A DNA stretch of 64,000 nt from Planctomycetota bacterium (GTDB lineage Bacteria; Planctomycetota; UBA1135; JAKEFM01). The DNA lies in NCBI GenBank assembly GCA_022616055.1, contig JAKEFM010000028.1:1-64000 (forward strand), in the 5' to 3' direction. Of this stretch, positions 8,550 through 16,719 are shown piece after piece; position 1 is the stretch's first letter; each line of letters begins with the position of its first letter. Under the pieces are notes generated by a model that saw only the letters and a list, made by a program, of their open reading frames with translations, searched no databases and was not told where the DNA came from. The position numbers and the translations under genes were made by a program.

Positions 8550-11369
8550 GTGCTTCCCCTACCCCTCGTCCTGTTTGCCGCGGCCCAGGAGTCCCCGGCG
8601 GAAGCCCTCCTCCGGGAGGCGAAGGCGCTCGAGCGGGTGGCCGAATCCCAGGAGATGCAACGGCGTGCCCTCCCCGACCGCCTCGCGGCCATCGACGAGG
8701 CGGTCGCGAAGTTCCGGCAGGCGAGAGCTTCCCCCGGCGCCGACGCCGCGCTGATCGACAAGGCGATCCTCACGGAGGAGGACCTCCACTGGAGGGCGGG
8801 GAACGACTGGATGTATGTGGGGCGCTTCGACAAGGCGCGGGCGCGCTACGAGACCTCGATCGAGACCTGCCGGGGCGCCCGGGACGAGCGGCACTCGCGG
8901 ATCGCGAGGACCCGCGCCGCGATCGCCCACCTCGAGATCGAGCGCGGGCGCCTCGCCGAGGCGGAGAAGGAGGTCGAGGAGGCCGAGAGGGAGCTCGCCG
9001 CGGGCGCGGGGGAGAGCCTGCAGGAGAGGCGCGTCCACGCCGTGAAGGCCGCCCGCGCGCGGCTCGACTTCAAGTCGGGCCGCCACGACGCCGGAGTCCT
9101 CCACATGGGAGAGGCCGTCCGCGCGGCCCGCGAGGCCGAAATGCCCGGCTACGCCGTCCAGCATGTCGAGGACCTGGGGGAGCTCCTCCTCGACCTCGGC
9201 CGGGCGGACCGTGCGGTGGCCGTCCTGGAGGAGGCGTTCGCGTGGGCGGACCGCGACGACCGGCGTGCGCGCGTCGCCGCCTGGCTGGCCTTGGCCCTGG
9301 TCAGGGTGGGGAGGGCGGAGGAAGCCCTCGCGATCCTCGACGCGGAGGTCGAGTCCCTCCTGCCGACGACCAGCGCCTTCTCCCATCTCGCGGCGCGAGC
9401 GCTGAACTTCCGCGTCCAGGCGCTGCTGGCGCTCGGGCGTGCGGAGGAAGCGCGGCGGGTTCTCGAGGAGCAGTGGGGACGATTCGAGGAGGCGGGCGCC
9501 GCCGGGCGCGCCTTGGGACTCGGGTTCCGGATCCTCGTTGCCTGGGAGTGTGGGCGCGCGGAGGAGGCGGTCGCGCTGCGAGAGGCCTACGAACAGGCGA
9601 GGCGTTCCCTCGGTAAGGGGCCTCACTCCTCGGTCGTTCGGGCCCTCGGAGCGGCCAAGGTCTCCCTCGGTCTTCGCGAGGAAGGGCTCGCCCTCCTGCG
9701 CCGCGCCTTCGCGTCCTGCGTCCGCTGGATCGCACGCTTCGAGGGAGGCGAGGACGTCGCCTCGAGTCTCGGAGTCGTCGTCCGGGCGGCCGAGGATCTC
9801 CTCGACGTCCTCGTCGGGCGGGAGGGCTCGTCCGATCCGGAGATCGCCGAGGAGGCGTTCCGGGCGATCGAGGCGTCCAAGGCCGAGGCGCTGCGGCGCG
9901 CCCTCCTTCGATCCTCCTCCGGCGAGCCTTCCCTCGATCCCGATCTCGAGGAGCGCCGGCGCGCCCTCTACCGCCAGAGCTCCCTCGTCTCCGCCCGGAT
10001 GGTAGAGAGGCGGGGCACCGAGAAGGAGGGCGCCCTCCGCGCGGAGCGAGAGGACCTCGAGCGCCAGGCCGAGGACCTCGAGCGGGCCTTCCGGACCCGA
10101 CACCCCCTCGCCGGCTCCGTGCGAGGGTTCGACCCCGTCTCGCTCGGCGAATTCCAGGCCTCCCTCGGCTCGGACGTGGTCGCGCTGGACTACCTGGTCG
10201 GGGAGAGGGAGGTCTTCGCGCTCGTCGTCTGGCGGGAGGGGGCGAGGATCGTCCGCGTCGGATCCCCGGGGCTCCTCCGGGAGGCGTGCCGGACCGTCGG
10301 GGCGCTCCACCGGGACGCGACGGTCGAGGCGGCGACGCTCCTCGACGCGGCGCGGGGGCTATCGGGGCGCCTGCTGGAGGGGCCTCTCGACGGGCTCGAG
10401 GGGATCCGGCGCCTCGTCGTCCTGCCCGACGGACCGCTCCACACTCTCGCCTTTGAAGCGCTTCCTTCTCCCTTCGGCCCTGGCTTCCTGATCGAGGCGG
10501 TCGAGGTCGCCTACGTTCCCTGCGCCTCGGCGCTCCTGGCCCTGCGCCAGGGCACGCTCGATCCCGAGGGGCTGCGCTTCCTCGGCGTCGCCGTGACGGA
10601 GGGGCTGGCGGCGACGGATGCGGCGCGGGACGGACCCGCGACCCTGCGCGCGGGCCTCGGCCCCCTTCCGCGGGCGGGGGAGGAGGTGCGCGCGGCGGCG
10701 GCCCTCGCCGGAGGGGAACCGACGCTCCTCCTCGGGCGGGCCGCGACCCCCGAGGCCCTCGAGGCTCTCGACCTCCGGGGGTTCGGCATCCTGCACTTCG
10801 CGGCGCACGGCGTGCCCGACGAGGAGACGCCGGGACGTTCCGGCCTCCTCCTCCACGATGGCGCCGATCCCGACCGCCGGGCCGTCCTCGAGGCCCGCGC
10901 GATCTCCGGCCTGACGCTCCGGGCCGACCTCGCCGTCCTCTCGGCCTGCCGCACGGGGGGCGGCCGTATCCAGGCGGGCGAAGGGGTGCGGAGCCTCGCG
11001 CGCTCCTTCCTCGAGGCGGGGTCGAGGTCGGTGCTCCTCACGCTCTGGGAGGTGTCCGACTCGGTCTGCCTCGCCTTCATGGACCTCTTCTACGGCGCGC
11101 TCCGGGAGGGCGCGTCGAAGGGAGAGGCCCTTCGGCGGGCGAAGATCGAGTCTCTGCGCGCGAGCGGCTCCCGCGCGGGCCTGCGCACGCCCTCGGCCTG
11201 GGCGGGGTTCGTCCTGGTGGGAGATGCCGAGGGAAAGATCCCGCTCAAGGGAACCCGGCATGAACGGGGAACCGGGTCGGCCTGGCTCGTCCTCGCGGGT
11301 CTCGTCGCCGGTGGCGGGACCTTCCTCCTCGCCCGCCGCGGCGGGCGAGGTGCGTCGTCCGCGCACTAG
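8550..11369 (+). CDS. TPR-CHAT caspase-like protease, predicted exported and membrane-anchored
   Basis: The product is 939 residues from GTG 8550. A short leader (MLPLPLVLFAAAQES) may be a signal peptide. Residues about 90-440 are tetratricopeptide-like helices, followed by a charged coiled region at about 450-520. The CHAT (caspase HetF-associated) domain covers about 600-905, with the catalytic pair visible as H753 in HFAAHG and C800 in LSACRTGGG. A hydrophobic segment near residues 908-928 followed by RRGGRG predicts a C-terminal anchor with the enzyme outside. Third gene of the sigma - anti-sigma operon. Probably a cysteine protease whose TPRs sense or recruit a partner. Its substrate is unproven; the anti-sigma is the natural guess. 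Confidence 0.85.
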   Translation: MLPLPLVLFAAAQESPAEALLREAKALERVAESQEMQRRALPDRLAAIDEAVAKFRQARASPGADAALIDKAILTEEDLHWRAGNDWMYVGRFDKARARYETSIETCRGARDERHSRIARTRAAIAHLEIERGRLAEAEKEVEEAERELAAGAGESLQERRVHAVKAARARLDFKSGRHDAGVLHMGEAVRAAREAEMPGYAVQHVEDLGELLLDLGRADRAVAVLEEAFAWADRDDRRARVAAWLALALVRVGRAEEALAILDAEVESLLPTTSAFSHLAARALNFRVQALLALGRAEEARRVLEEQWGRFEEAGAAGRALGLGFRILVAWECGRAEEAVALREAYEQARRSLGKGPHSSVVRALGAAKVSLGLREEGLALLRRAFASCVRWIARFEGGEDVASSLGVVVRAAEDLLDVLVGREGSSDPEIAEEAFRAIEASKAEALRRALLRSSSGEPSLDPDLEERRRALYRQSSLVSARMVERRGTEKEGALRAEREDLERQAEDLERAFRTRHPLAGSVRGFDPVSLGEFQASLGSDVVALDYLVGEREVFALVVWREGARIVRVGSPGLLREACRTVGALHRDATVEAATLLDAARGLSGRLLEGPLDGLEGIRRLVVLPDGPLHTLAFEALPSPFGPGFLIEAVEVAYVPCASALLALRQGTLDPEGLRFLGVAVTEGLAATDAARDGPATLRAGLGPLPRAGEEVRAAAALAGGEPTLLLGRAATPEALEALDLRGFGILHFAAHGVPDEETPGRSGLLLHDGADPDRRAVLEARAISGLTLRADLAVLSACRTGGGRIQAGEGVRSLARSFLEAGSRSVLLTLWEVSDSVCLAFMDLFYGALREGASKGEALRRAKIESLRASGSRAGLRTPSAWAGFVLVGDAEGKIPLKGTRHERGTGSAWLVLAGLVAGGGTFLLARRGGRGASSAH

Positions 11370-13084
11370 AGGAGGACGAGCGCGAGTCCTCGGGACATCG
11401 CGCCCGGCACCGGGGCCGGCCCCGGATCGACGACGTACCACTGGAGGTAGATCGTCGAACCCGCGAGGGACGGCGCGACGGGGATGGGCGCGGGGAAGAA
11501 GGTACGACCGTCGAGTGGCCCCGATCCGCCCGTCGTCGCCGGCAAGAGAACATCGGCCGAGACGAGCAAGGAGCATCCGGGCATCCCGAAGGGCCCGAGG
11601 TCGAGCGGGAGGGGAATCCCCGCCCAGCTCGACGAGGAGGCGCCCGCGGCGAGCGTGGCCGTCGTGCCGGCAAGCGCTCTCGAGAGAACGAGCCGGAACC
11701 CGGAGTTCCCCGTCGAGACGGAAGGCTCGCCTCCCGCCGTGGCGAGAAGAGGGACGGCGCCACCCGAGCCCGGACAGCCCGACCCGAACAGGCTCGATCC
11801 CGGCGGGATCCCGACGAAGGAGTACAGGCGGGCGATCCCGGAGTCGATCCACCCTCCCGCGTCCGTCCCCGGGGCTCCCACGAGGAGGTCGGGGATCCCG
11901 TCGTTCGTGGCGTCCCCCTCTCCGACGAAGGAGCTTCCGAATCCGCCGTCGCCGGAGGCCCCGGTCAACGTGAAGAGGAGTCCCCCCGTGCTCCCGGAGA
12001 AGATGCCGACGCTTCCCGCCGGCGAAGCGGCGACGGCGAAGGGGGCTCCGATCCCGAAGTCGGTCACGTCGTCTCCGTCCACATCTCCGCTCGGAGCGAC
12101 GAATCGCCCGAAGCCGGCGAAGGGAATCGTTCCGACGACGGAGAGAACGAGCGCTCCGTTCACGCCCGAGAAGACCGCTCCCCGTCCCAGGCCGGTGGGC
12201 GGTCCCCAGGGCCCTCCCGACGGGGATCCCACGAGGAAGTCCGGGATCGCGTCCCCGTCCACGTCGTCGATCCCGGCCGTCGCGAATCCGAAGAGCTCTC
12301 CAGGACCGATCCCATTCACCGTGTACAGGAGGGCCCCGGTGGCGCCGGAGAACGCCTGGACCCGTCCTCCCGGCAGCCCCGGCGCCGGGGGATCCGCCCA
12401 GGGTGCGCCGACGAGCAGGTCGGCCTGGAGATCCGAGTCGACGTCGCCGATCCCGGCCACGGACCGGCCGAACTGCGCGGAAGGGAGGTTTCCCGTGAAC
12501 GTGAGGAGGAGGGAACCCGTGGAGCCCGAGAAGACCCTCGCCGTCTCCTGATTGAACAGCTCGTTCGGACTTCCCAGGATCACGTCGGGTACCCCGTCGA
12601 GGTCGACGTCTCCCGCCCCGGCGCAGGAGTAAGCGACGGAGTACGAGCCCGACGGTCCGCTTGGAACGTCAAACGTCATCAGCGGAGAGCCATCCGCCCC
12701 CGAGAAGGCCCGGGCCAGGGTGGGCGACGGCCCGCTGGGGACGACGAAGTCCAGGACACCGTCCCCGTCGAGATCTCCCGCCTTCGAGAGGGAGGGCCCG
12801 GAGAGCGCGAACCCGCCGACCACGTAGAGGGTCAGTCCGGTCGCACCGGAGAGGGCTCGGACCGGGCTCCCGGCCGACGCTGCGCCAAGCCGGTTGACGA
12901 CGAAGTCGAAGAGTCCGTCCCCGTCGATGTCTCCCACTCCTGCCTGTCCCGATCCGAACCCGGCGCCGTCTCCTGTTCCCGTCGCCTCCCAGACGGGATA
13001 GCCCTGAGTGCGCGAGAGAGGGGGGAGGAGGAGCAGCGTCGCGGAGAACCCGATCCTTCGTAGAGTCCGGGGAGGTGAGGCCAT
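11366..13084 (-). CDS. secreted FG-GAP (integrin-alpha-like) seven-repeat protein with GSGCPGSGG C-terminal domain
   Basis: The product is 572 residues from ATG 13084. The leader (IGFSATLLLLPPLS) is a signal peptide. Seven FG-GAP units follow, each with a calcium-binding loop such as GDIDGDGLFDFVV, GDLDGDGVLDFVV, GDVDLDGVPDVIL and GDATNDGIPDLLVGAP. Seven units imply one seven-bladed beta-propeller. The last 150 or so residues start at GIPPGSSLFGSGCPGSGG and end PGAMSRGLALVLL; this domain recurs in the next gene and, from memory, in many secreted planctomycete proteins. The stop codon shares the palindrome CTAG with the CHAT gene stop. Probably a cell-surface or secreted binding protein; the ligand is unknown. 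Confidence 0.85.
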   Translation of the reverse strand: MASPPRTLRRIGFSATLLLLPPLSRTQGYPVWEATGTGDGAGFGSGQAGVGDIDGDGLFDFVVNRLGAASAGSPVRALSGATGLTLYVVGGFALSGPSLSKAGDLDGDGVLDFVVPSGPSPTLARAFSGADGSPLMTFDVPSGPSGSYSVAYSCAGAGDVDLDGVPDVILGSPNELFNQETARVFSGSTGSLLLTFTGNLPSAQFGRSVAGIGDVDSDLQADLLVGAPWADPPAPGLPGGRVQAFSGATGALLYTVNGIGPGELFGFATAGIDDVDGDAIPDFLVGSPSGGPWGPPTGLGRGAVFSGVNGALVLSVVGTIPFAGFGRFVAPSGDVDGDDVTDFGIGAPFAVAASPAGSVGIFSGSTGGLLFTLTGASGDGGFGSSFVGEGDATNDGIPDLLVGAPGTDAGGWIDSGIARLYSFVGIPPGSSLFGSGCPGSGGAVPLLATAGGEPSVSTGNSGFRLVLSRALAGTTATLAAGASSSSWAGIPLPLDLGPFGMPGCSLLVSADVLLPATTGGSGPLDGRTFFPAPIPVAPSLAGSTIYLQWYVVDPGPAPVPGAMSRGLALVLL

Positions 13085-13091
13085 GCCGAAC

Positions 13092-14837
13092 CTAGAAAGT
13101 GAGGATCTGGAGGGCCTGGGACATCGCCCCCGGCACGACGAGGGGTCCCGGGTCGGCCACGTACCACTGGAAGTGGACGATGGAACCGACCAGCGTCGAA
13201 TTCGGGGGGATGGGCAACGGAACGGAAGCCGTGCCGCTGCCCGGACCGGAGCCCCCGGTAGACGTCGGTAGCAACATGTCGGCAGAGGCGAAAAGGGCAC
13301 ATCCGGGTGCGCCGAGGGGACCGAGGTCGAGCGGCAGAGGGATCGTCCCCCAGGCCTGGAAGGAGAACCCGACGACAAGGACCGCGGTCGTCCCTCCGAG
13401 GGCCCGGGAGAGGAGGATGCCGAACGCGGGACTTCCTACGGCGCTCGTCGGGAGTCCGAGGGCACGGATCTCCGGCGTGATGCCACCGGATCCCGGACAC
13501 CCGCTCCCGTACAGCGTCGATCCGGGGGGGATGCCGTCGAAGGAGAAGGCGCGGACCCAACCCGCGCCGTAGTAGGGCGGGGGAAGCGCGGGCGCGCCGA
13601 CGAGAAAATCGCCGTACCCGTCCGCGTTGAGGTCTCCGGCACCTGCCACAGCGGCCCCGAATTGGGAGAGGGAGGATACGAGAGACATCAGGGGGACACC
13701 GCCGACCCCGGAGAACACCCTGCACTCGCCGCCTGCCGAGAAGCCGAAGTCCTCAAGTCCGCCGACGAGGACGTCGTCCATCCCGTCCGCGTTGACGTCG
13801 CCCGCCGGGCCGACCGATGTCCCGAAGCCTCCGTTCGGGAGCGTCCCTCCGAGCGTGAAGAGGGAGGCTCCCGAGGTTACGGAGAAGACCCGCGCTCGAC
13901 CCGGGCCGTTTCCGGAGGGGTAGCGAGGGGCGCCGACCAGGAGGTCCGTCACCGCGTCGCCGTCGAGGTCCGCCGTCGCGGCGACGGAGGCTCCGAACCG
14001 CTCCTGCGACGTCGCTCCGTCGAGCGTCAGGAGAGGAGCGCCGTTCGCGCCCGATAGAAGGTAGGCCCGCCCCCCGGACAGTATCCCCGGGGGATCGGCG
14101 AACGGGGCTCCGACGAGCAGGTCCGGAACCCCATCCCCGTCGGCGTCTCCGGCCGCGGCGAGCGCGTACCCGAACCAGTCGGCGACTGCCGCCCCGGACA
14201 GGTTGAGGAGCACCGAGCCGTTCGCGCCCGAGAAGGCGACGGCGCCCCCCGGGCCGCTCAGGAAGGCCTGTGGCGCCCCCACGAGGAGATCGGGGATGCC
14301 GTCTGCGTCGAGATCCCCCGGGCCCGCGGTCGACCAGCCGAACTTCTCGCCGGGGAGGGAGCCCGGGAGAACGAAGAGGAGCGCGCCCGTCGCTCCCGAG
14401 AGGACCCTCGCGTACCCGGTCCCCGGCGGGGAGCCCTCCTCGCTCGCGCCGACGATGAAGTCGGCGACGCCATCGCCGTCCAGGTCTCCCGTCGCCGCGA
14501 CGGAGGCTCCGAACCGGTCCCCGGGCCCGGCGCCGATCACGGTGAGAAGCGCGGACCCGGTAGCCCCCGAGACCACCCTCGCGGAGCCTGCGTTGACCCC
14601 AAGGGTCGCAGCCTGGGGCGCTCCGATCACGAAGTCCGGGACACCGTCCGCGTCGACGTCGCCGAGGTTTGCGAGGGAAGCGCCGAAGGAGTCGAAGCCG
14701 GCGCCGCCCGCCTGCCAGAGAACGGTTCCCTGCGCGGGAACCCTCCCTGTGACCTGAAGCAGGAGGAGGATCGGCAGTCCGACCCGGAGCCCGACGCTGC
14801 GACTTGAGGAGCGAGTCGGTGGTTGCTGGACCTTCAC
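13092..14837 (-). CDS. secreted FG-GAP seven-repeat protein, paralogue of the downstream gene
   Basis: The product is about 581 residues with GTG 14837 as the likeliest start. A basic stretch and a hydrophobic leader (LRVGLPILLLLQVTG) form the signal peptide. Seven FG-GAP units carry loops such as GDVDADGVPDFVIGAP, GDLDGDGVADFIVGA and GDADGDGVPDLLVGAP, predicting a seven-bladed calcium-binding propeller. The C-terminal 150 residues (from GIPPGSTLYGSGCPGSGG to the end) align with those of the gene seven bases downstream, so the pair arose by duplication. No Shine-Dalgarno is seen before the GTG, and other GTG codons lie further in, so the start is uncertain. Confidence 0.83.
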   Translation of the reverse strand: MKVQQPPTRSSSRSVGLRVGLPILLLLQVTGRVPAQGTVLWQAGGAGFDSFGASLANLGDVDADGVPDFVIGAPQAATLGVNAGSARVVSGATGSALLTVIGAGPGDRFGASVAATGDLDGDGVADFIVGASEEGSPPGTGYARVLSGATGALLFVLPGSLPGEKFGWSTAGPGDLDADGIPDLLVGAPQAFLSGPGGAVAFSGANGSVLLNLSGAAVADWFGYALAAAGDADGDGVPDLLVGAPFADPPGILSGGRAYLLSGANGAPLLTLDGATSQERFGASVAATADLDGDAVTDLLVGAPRYPSGNGPGRARVFSVTSGASLFTLGGTLPNGGFGTSVGPAGDVNADGMDDVLVGGLEDFGFSAGGECRVFSGVGGVPLMSLVSSLSQFGAAVAGAGDLNADGYGDFLVGAPALPPPYYGAGWVRAFSFDGIPPGSTLYGSGCPGSGGITPEIRALGLPTSAVGSPAFGILLSRALGGTTAVLVVGFSFQAWGTIPLPLDLGPLGAPGCALFASADMLLPTSTGGSGPGSGTASVPLPIPPNSTLVGSIVHFQWYVADPGPLVVPGAMSQALQILTF

Positions 14838-14896
14838 CTCGAGCCGAGATCCGACCGAACGCGCCAGGGAATAGCACCGGTCCCGGGGAGCGGTAA

Positions 14897-14915
14897 CTCC
14901 CCCCGTCCGGGGGAG
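14897..14915 (-). terminator. possible hairpin downstream of the IscA-type gene
   Basis: A 7-base perfect stem (CTCCCCC / GGGGGAG) with a 5-base loop lies about 60 bases past the end of the iron-sulfur gene pair. There is no T-tract on the exit side, so an intrinsic terminator is only a possibility. Confidence 0.25.
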
Positions 14916-14974
14916 CGGGCGCGGAGCGGCGGGCCTTCGCTCCCGGGAGGGGCGCGCGGGTAGGGGAGCCCCGG

Positions 14975-15301
14975 CTACGCCGAGAACGACTGCCCGCAGC
15001 CGCAGGTGTGCTTCGCGTTCGGATTGACGAACTTGAATCCGCGGCCCATCAGGCTCTCCTCGAAGTCGAGCTTCATCCCCGTCAGGTAGAGGATCGACTT
15101 CGGGTCGCAGAAGACCCGCACCCCGCCCATCTCGAAGACCTGGTCGCCGGGGCGGGAGGAGAGCTCGAAGCCGAGGGTGTAGGAGAAGCCCGAGCAGCCT
15201 CCCCCCTTCACCCCGAGGCGCAACCCCGCGCCCTCGGGGATCTTCTGCTCGGCCGTGATCCGCTTGATCTCGGAGATCGCCCGTTCGGTGACTTCGATCA
15301 T
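14975..15301 (-). CDS. A-type Fe-S cluster carrier (HesB/IscA/ErpA family)
   Basis: The product is 108 residues from ATG 15301, which places MIEVTERAISEIKRI at the N-terminus as usual for the family. The frame is open upstream, but the extra 14 residues are not conserved in type. The three cluster-ligating cysteines are present: one in GGGCSGFSY and two in the terminal CGCG motif. A-type carriers pass iron-sulfur clusters to apoproteins in the cytoplasm. The gene lies 75 bases after the cysteine desulfurase on the same strand, forming a minimal assembly unit. No scaffold gene (IscU or SufU) is in the window. Confidence 0.93.
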   Translation of the reverse strand: MIEVTERAISEIKRITAEQKIPEGAGLRLGVKGGGCSGFSYTLGFELSSRPGDQVFEMGGVRVFCDPKSILYLTGMKLDFEESLMGRGFKFVNPNAKHTCGCGQSFSA

Positions 15302-15376
15302 TCGGTGCGTACCTCGGGGGACCGCCCCCAGACGTTCTACCACACGCCCCGTCTCGTAGCCCCTCTCCCCTTTCCC

Positions 15377-16576
15377 TCAAGCGGGCTTCGGCGCTCCCGC
15401 CTTCCGGGCTTGAACGGCGGCCTCGTAGAGGGGGGAGAGCGCCCGCAGCCGCCGCGCCTGCTCGATCGTGCGGCGAGCCGCCTGATCGATCTCCTCGGCC
15501 GTGTTGAACCGCCCGATCCCGAACCGGATCGACCCCTCCGCGAGGTCGCGCTCGATCCCCGTCGCGCGCAGCACGTGGCTCGGCTCCCTCCGCGCCGACG
15601 TGCAGGCCGCCCCCGAGGAGACCGCGATCTCCTCGATCGCCGCCATCAGGGCCTCCGCCTCGAGGTAGGCGATGGAGACGTTCAGGTTCCCGGGCAGGCG
15701 CTCCGTCGGGTGGCCGTTGAGGGTGAGGAAGTCGAGCCCCTCGAAGAGCCGGCGCTCGAGCCGGTCGCGGAGGGATCGGATGCGGGCGCCCTCCGCCGCC
15801 ATCTCCACGCGGCAGATCTCGGCGGCGGCGCCGAAGCCGACGATGCCCGGGACGTTCAGGGTTCCGGAGCGCAGGTCCTTCTCGTGGCCGCCCCCGTCGA
15901 TCTGCGCCTCGAGGGGCACGCCCTTGCGGACGAAGAGCGCGCCGACCCCCTTCGGCCCGTAGATCTTGTGGGCGCTGAAGGAGGCGAGGTCGACGCCGAG
16001 CGCGCGCGCGTCGAAGGGGATCTTCCCGACGGCCTGGGTCGCGTCGGTGTGGAAGAGGACGCCCCGCTCGCGGCAGGCGCGCGCGATCTCCGCCGTCGGC
16101 TGGATCGTCCCGACCTCGTTGTTCGCCGCCAGGACGGAGACGAGGAGGGTCTGCGACCCGATCGCGGCCTTCACCGACTCCGGGTCGACGCGGGCGAAGC
16201 GGTCGACGGGGAGGAGGGTGAGCCGCGCCCCCTCCTTCTCGAGCCGGCGGCAGGGGTCGAGGACGGCGTTGTGCTCGGCGGCGTCGGTGACGAGGTGGCG
16301 CCTTCCTCCCCGCGCGGCGGCCGCGGCTCCCTTGATCGCGAGGTTGTCGGACTCGGTCGCTCCGCTCGTGAAGACGATGTCCTCGGCCTCCGCCCCGACG
16401 AGGGCGGCGACCCTCGCCCGCGCCTCCTCGACCGCGGCGGCCGCCGCGTGGCCGAGGGCGTGGGTCCGGCTGGCGGCGTTCCCGAACCTCTCCGTGAGAA
16501 AGGGGAGCACCGCCTCGAGCACCCGCGGGTCGAGCGGGGTCGTCGCGTGGTGGTCGAGGTAGATCGGCTTCTTCAC
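15377..16576 (-). CDS. iscS: cysteine desulfurase (IscS/NifS class I)
   Basis: PLP-dependent enzyme releasing sulfur from L-cysteine as a protein persulfide for Fe-S and thio-cofactor synthesis. GTG 16576 gives 399 residues and puts KKPIYLDHHATTPLDPRV directly at the start, as in known IscS; a TTG at 16612 would add 12 residues. Seen: ATESDNLAIKG, the substrate-binding EHNAV, the PLP lysine K204 in FSAHKIYGPKG and the catalytic cysteine C325 in SSGAACTSARREPSHVL, close to E. coli numbering. Together with the IscA-type gene 75 bases downstream it forms a small Fe-S operon. The sulfur may also feed tRNA thiolation, which is inference. Confidence 0.93.
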   Translation of the reverse strand: MKKPIYLDHHATTPLDPRVLEAVLPFLTERFGNAASRTHALGHAAAAAVEEARARVAALVGAEAEDIVFTSGATESDNLAIKGAAAAARGGRRHLVTDAAEHNAVLDPCRRLEKEGARLTLLPVDRFARVDPESVKAAIGSQTLLVSVLAANNEVGTIQPTAEIARACRERGVLFHTDATQAVGKIPFDARALGVDLASFSAHKIYGPKGVGALFVRKGVPLEAQIDGGGHEKDLRSGTLNVPGIVGFGAAAEICRVEMAAEGARIRSLRDRLERRLFEGLDFLTLNGHPTERLPGNLNVSIAYLEAEALMAAIEEIAVSSGAACTSARREPSHVLRATGIERDLAEGSIRFGIGRFNTAEEIDQAARRTIEQARRLRALSPLYEAAVQARKAGAPKPA

Positions 16577-16630
16577 GGAAGCGAGGATGGCATCGCCGCG
16601 GAGTCCCTTCAATCGAGCGGGAGGGGCGAG

Positions 16631-16659
16631 TTGGCCCCCCTCCGCGCGACGGCTATAAA
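16631..16659 (+). promoter_or_regulatory. sigma70-like promoter upstream of membrane protein gene
   Basis: TTGGCC (16631-16636) and TATAAA (16654-16659) are spaced by 17 bases in the divergent gap between iscS and the membrane protein gene. It is the best -10 box in the window, leaving a leader of roughly 50 bases before GTG 16720. Read on the other strand the same TATA gives TATAGC, which could serve iscS. Confidence 0.55.
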
Positions 16660-16719
16660 CGGGTCCCCCCCTCCGGGACCGTTCCTCCCTTCGCCACTCC
16701 CTCCACCCTCACGACTCCC

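Noticed and set aside
7309-11369. Calling the TPR-CHAT operon a type III-E CRISPR (Craspase) relative
   Set aside because: No gRAMP/Cas7-11 effector, no repeat array and no Csx30-like gene nearby. Only the sigma/CHAT linkage is similar.
15302-15343. Longer start of the IscA-type gene at 15343
   Set aside because: Family members begin at MIxVTExA; the additional 14 residues do not fit.
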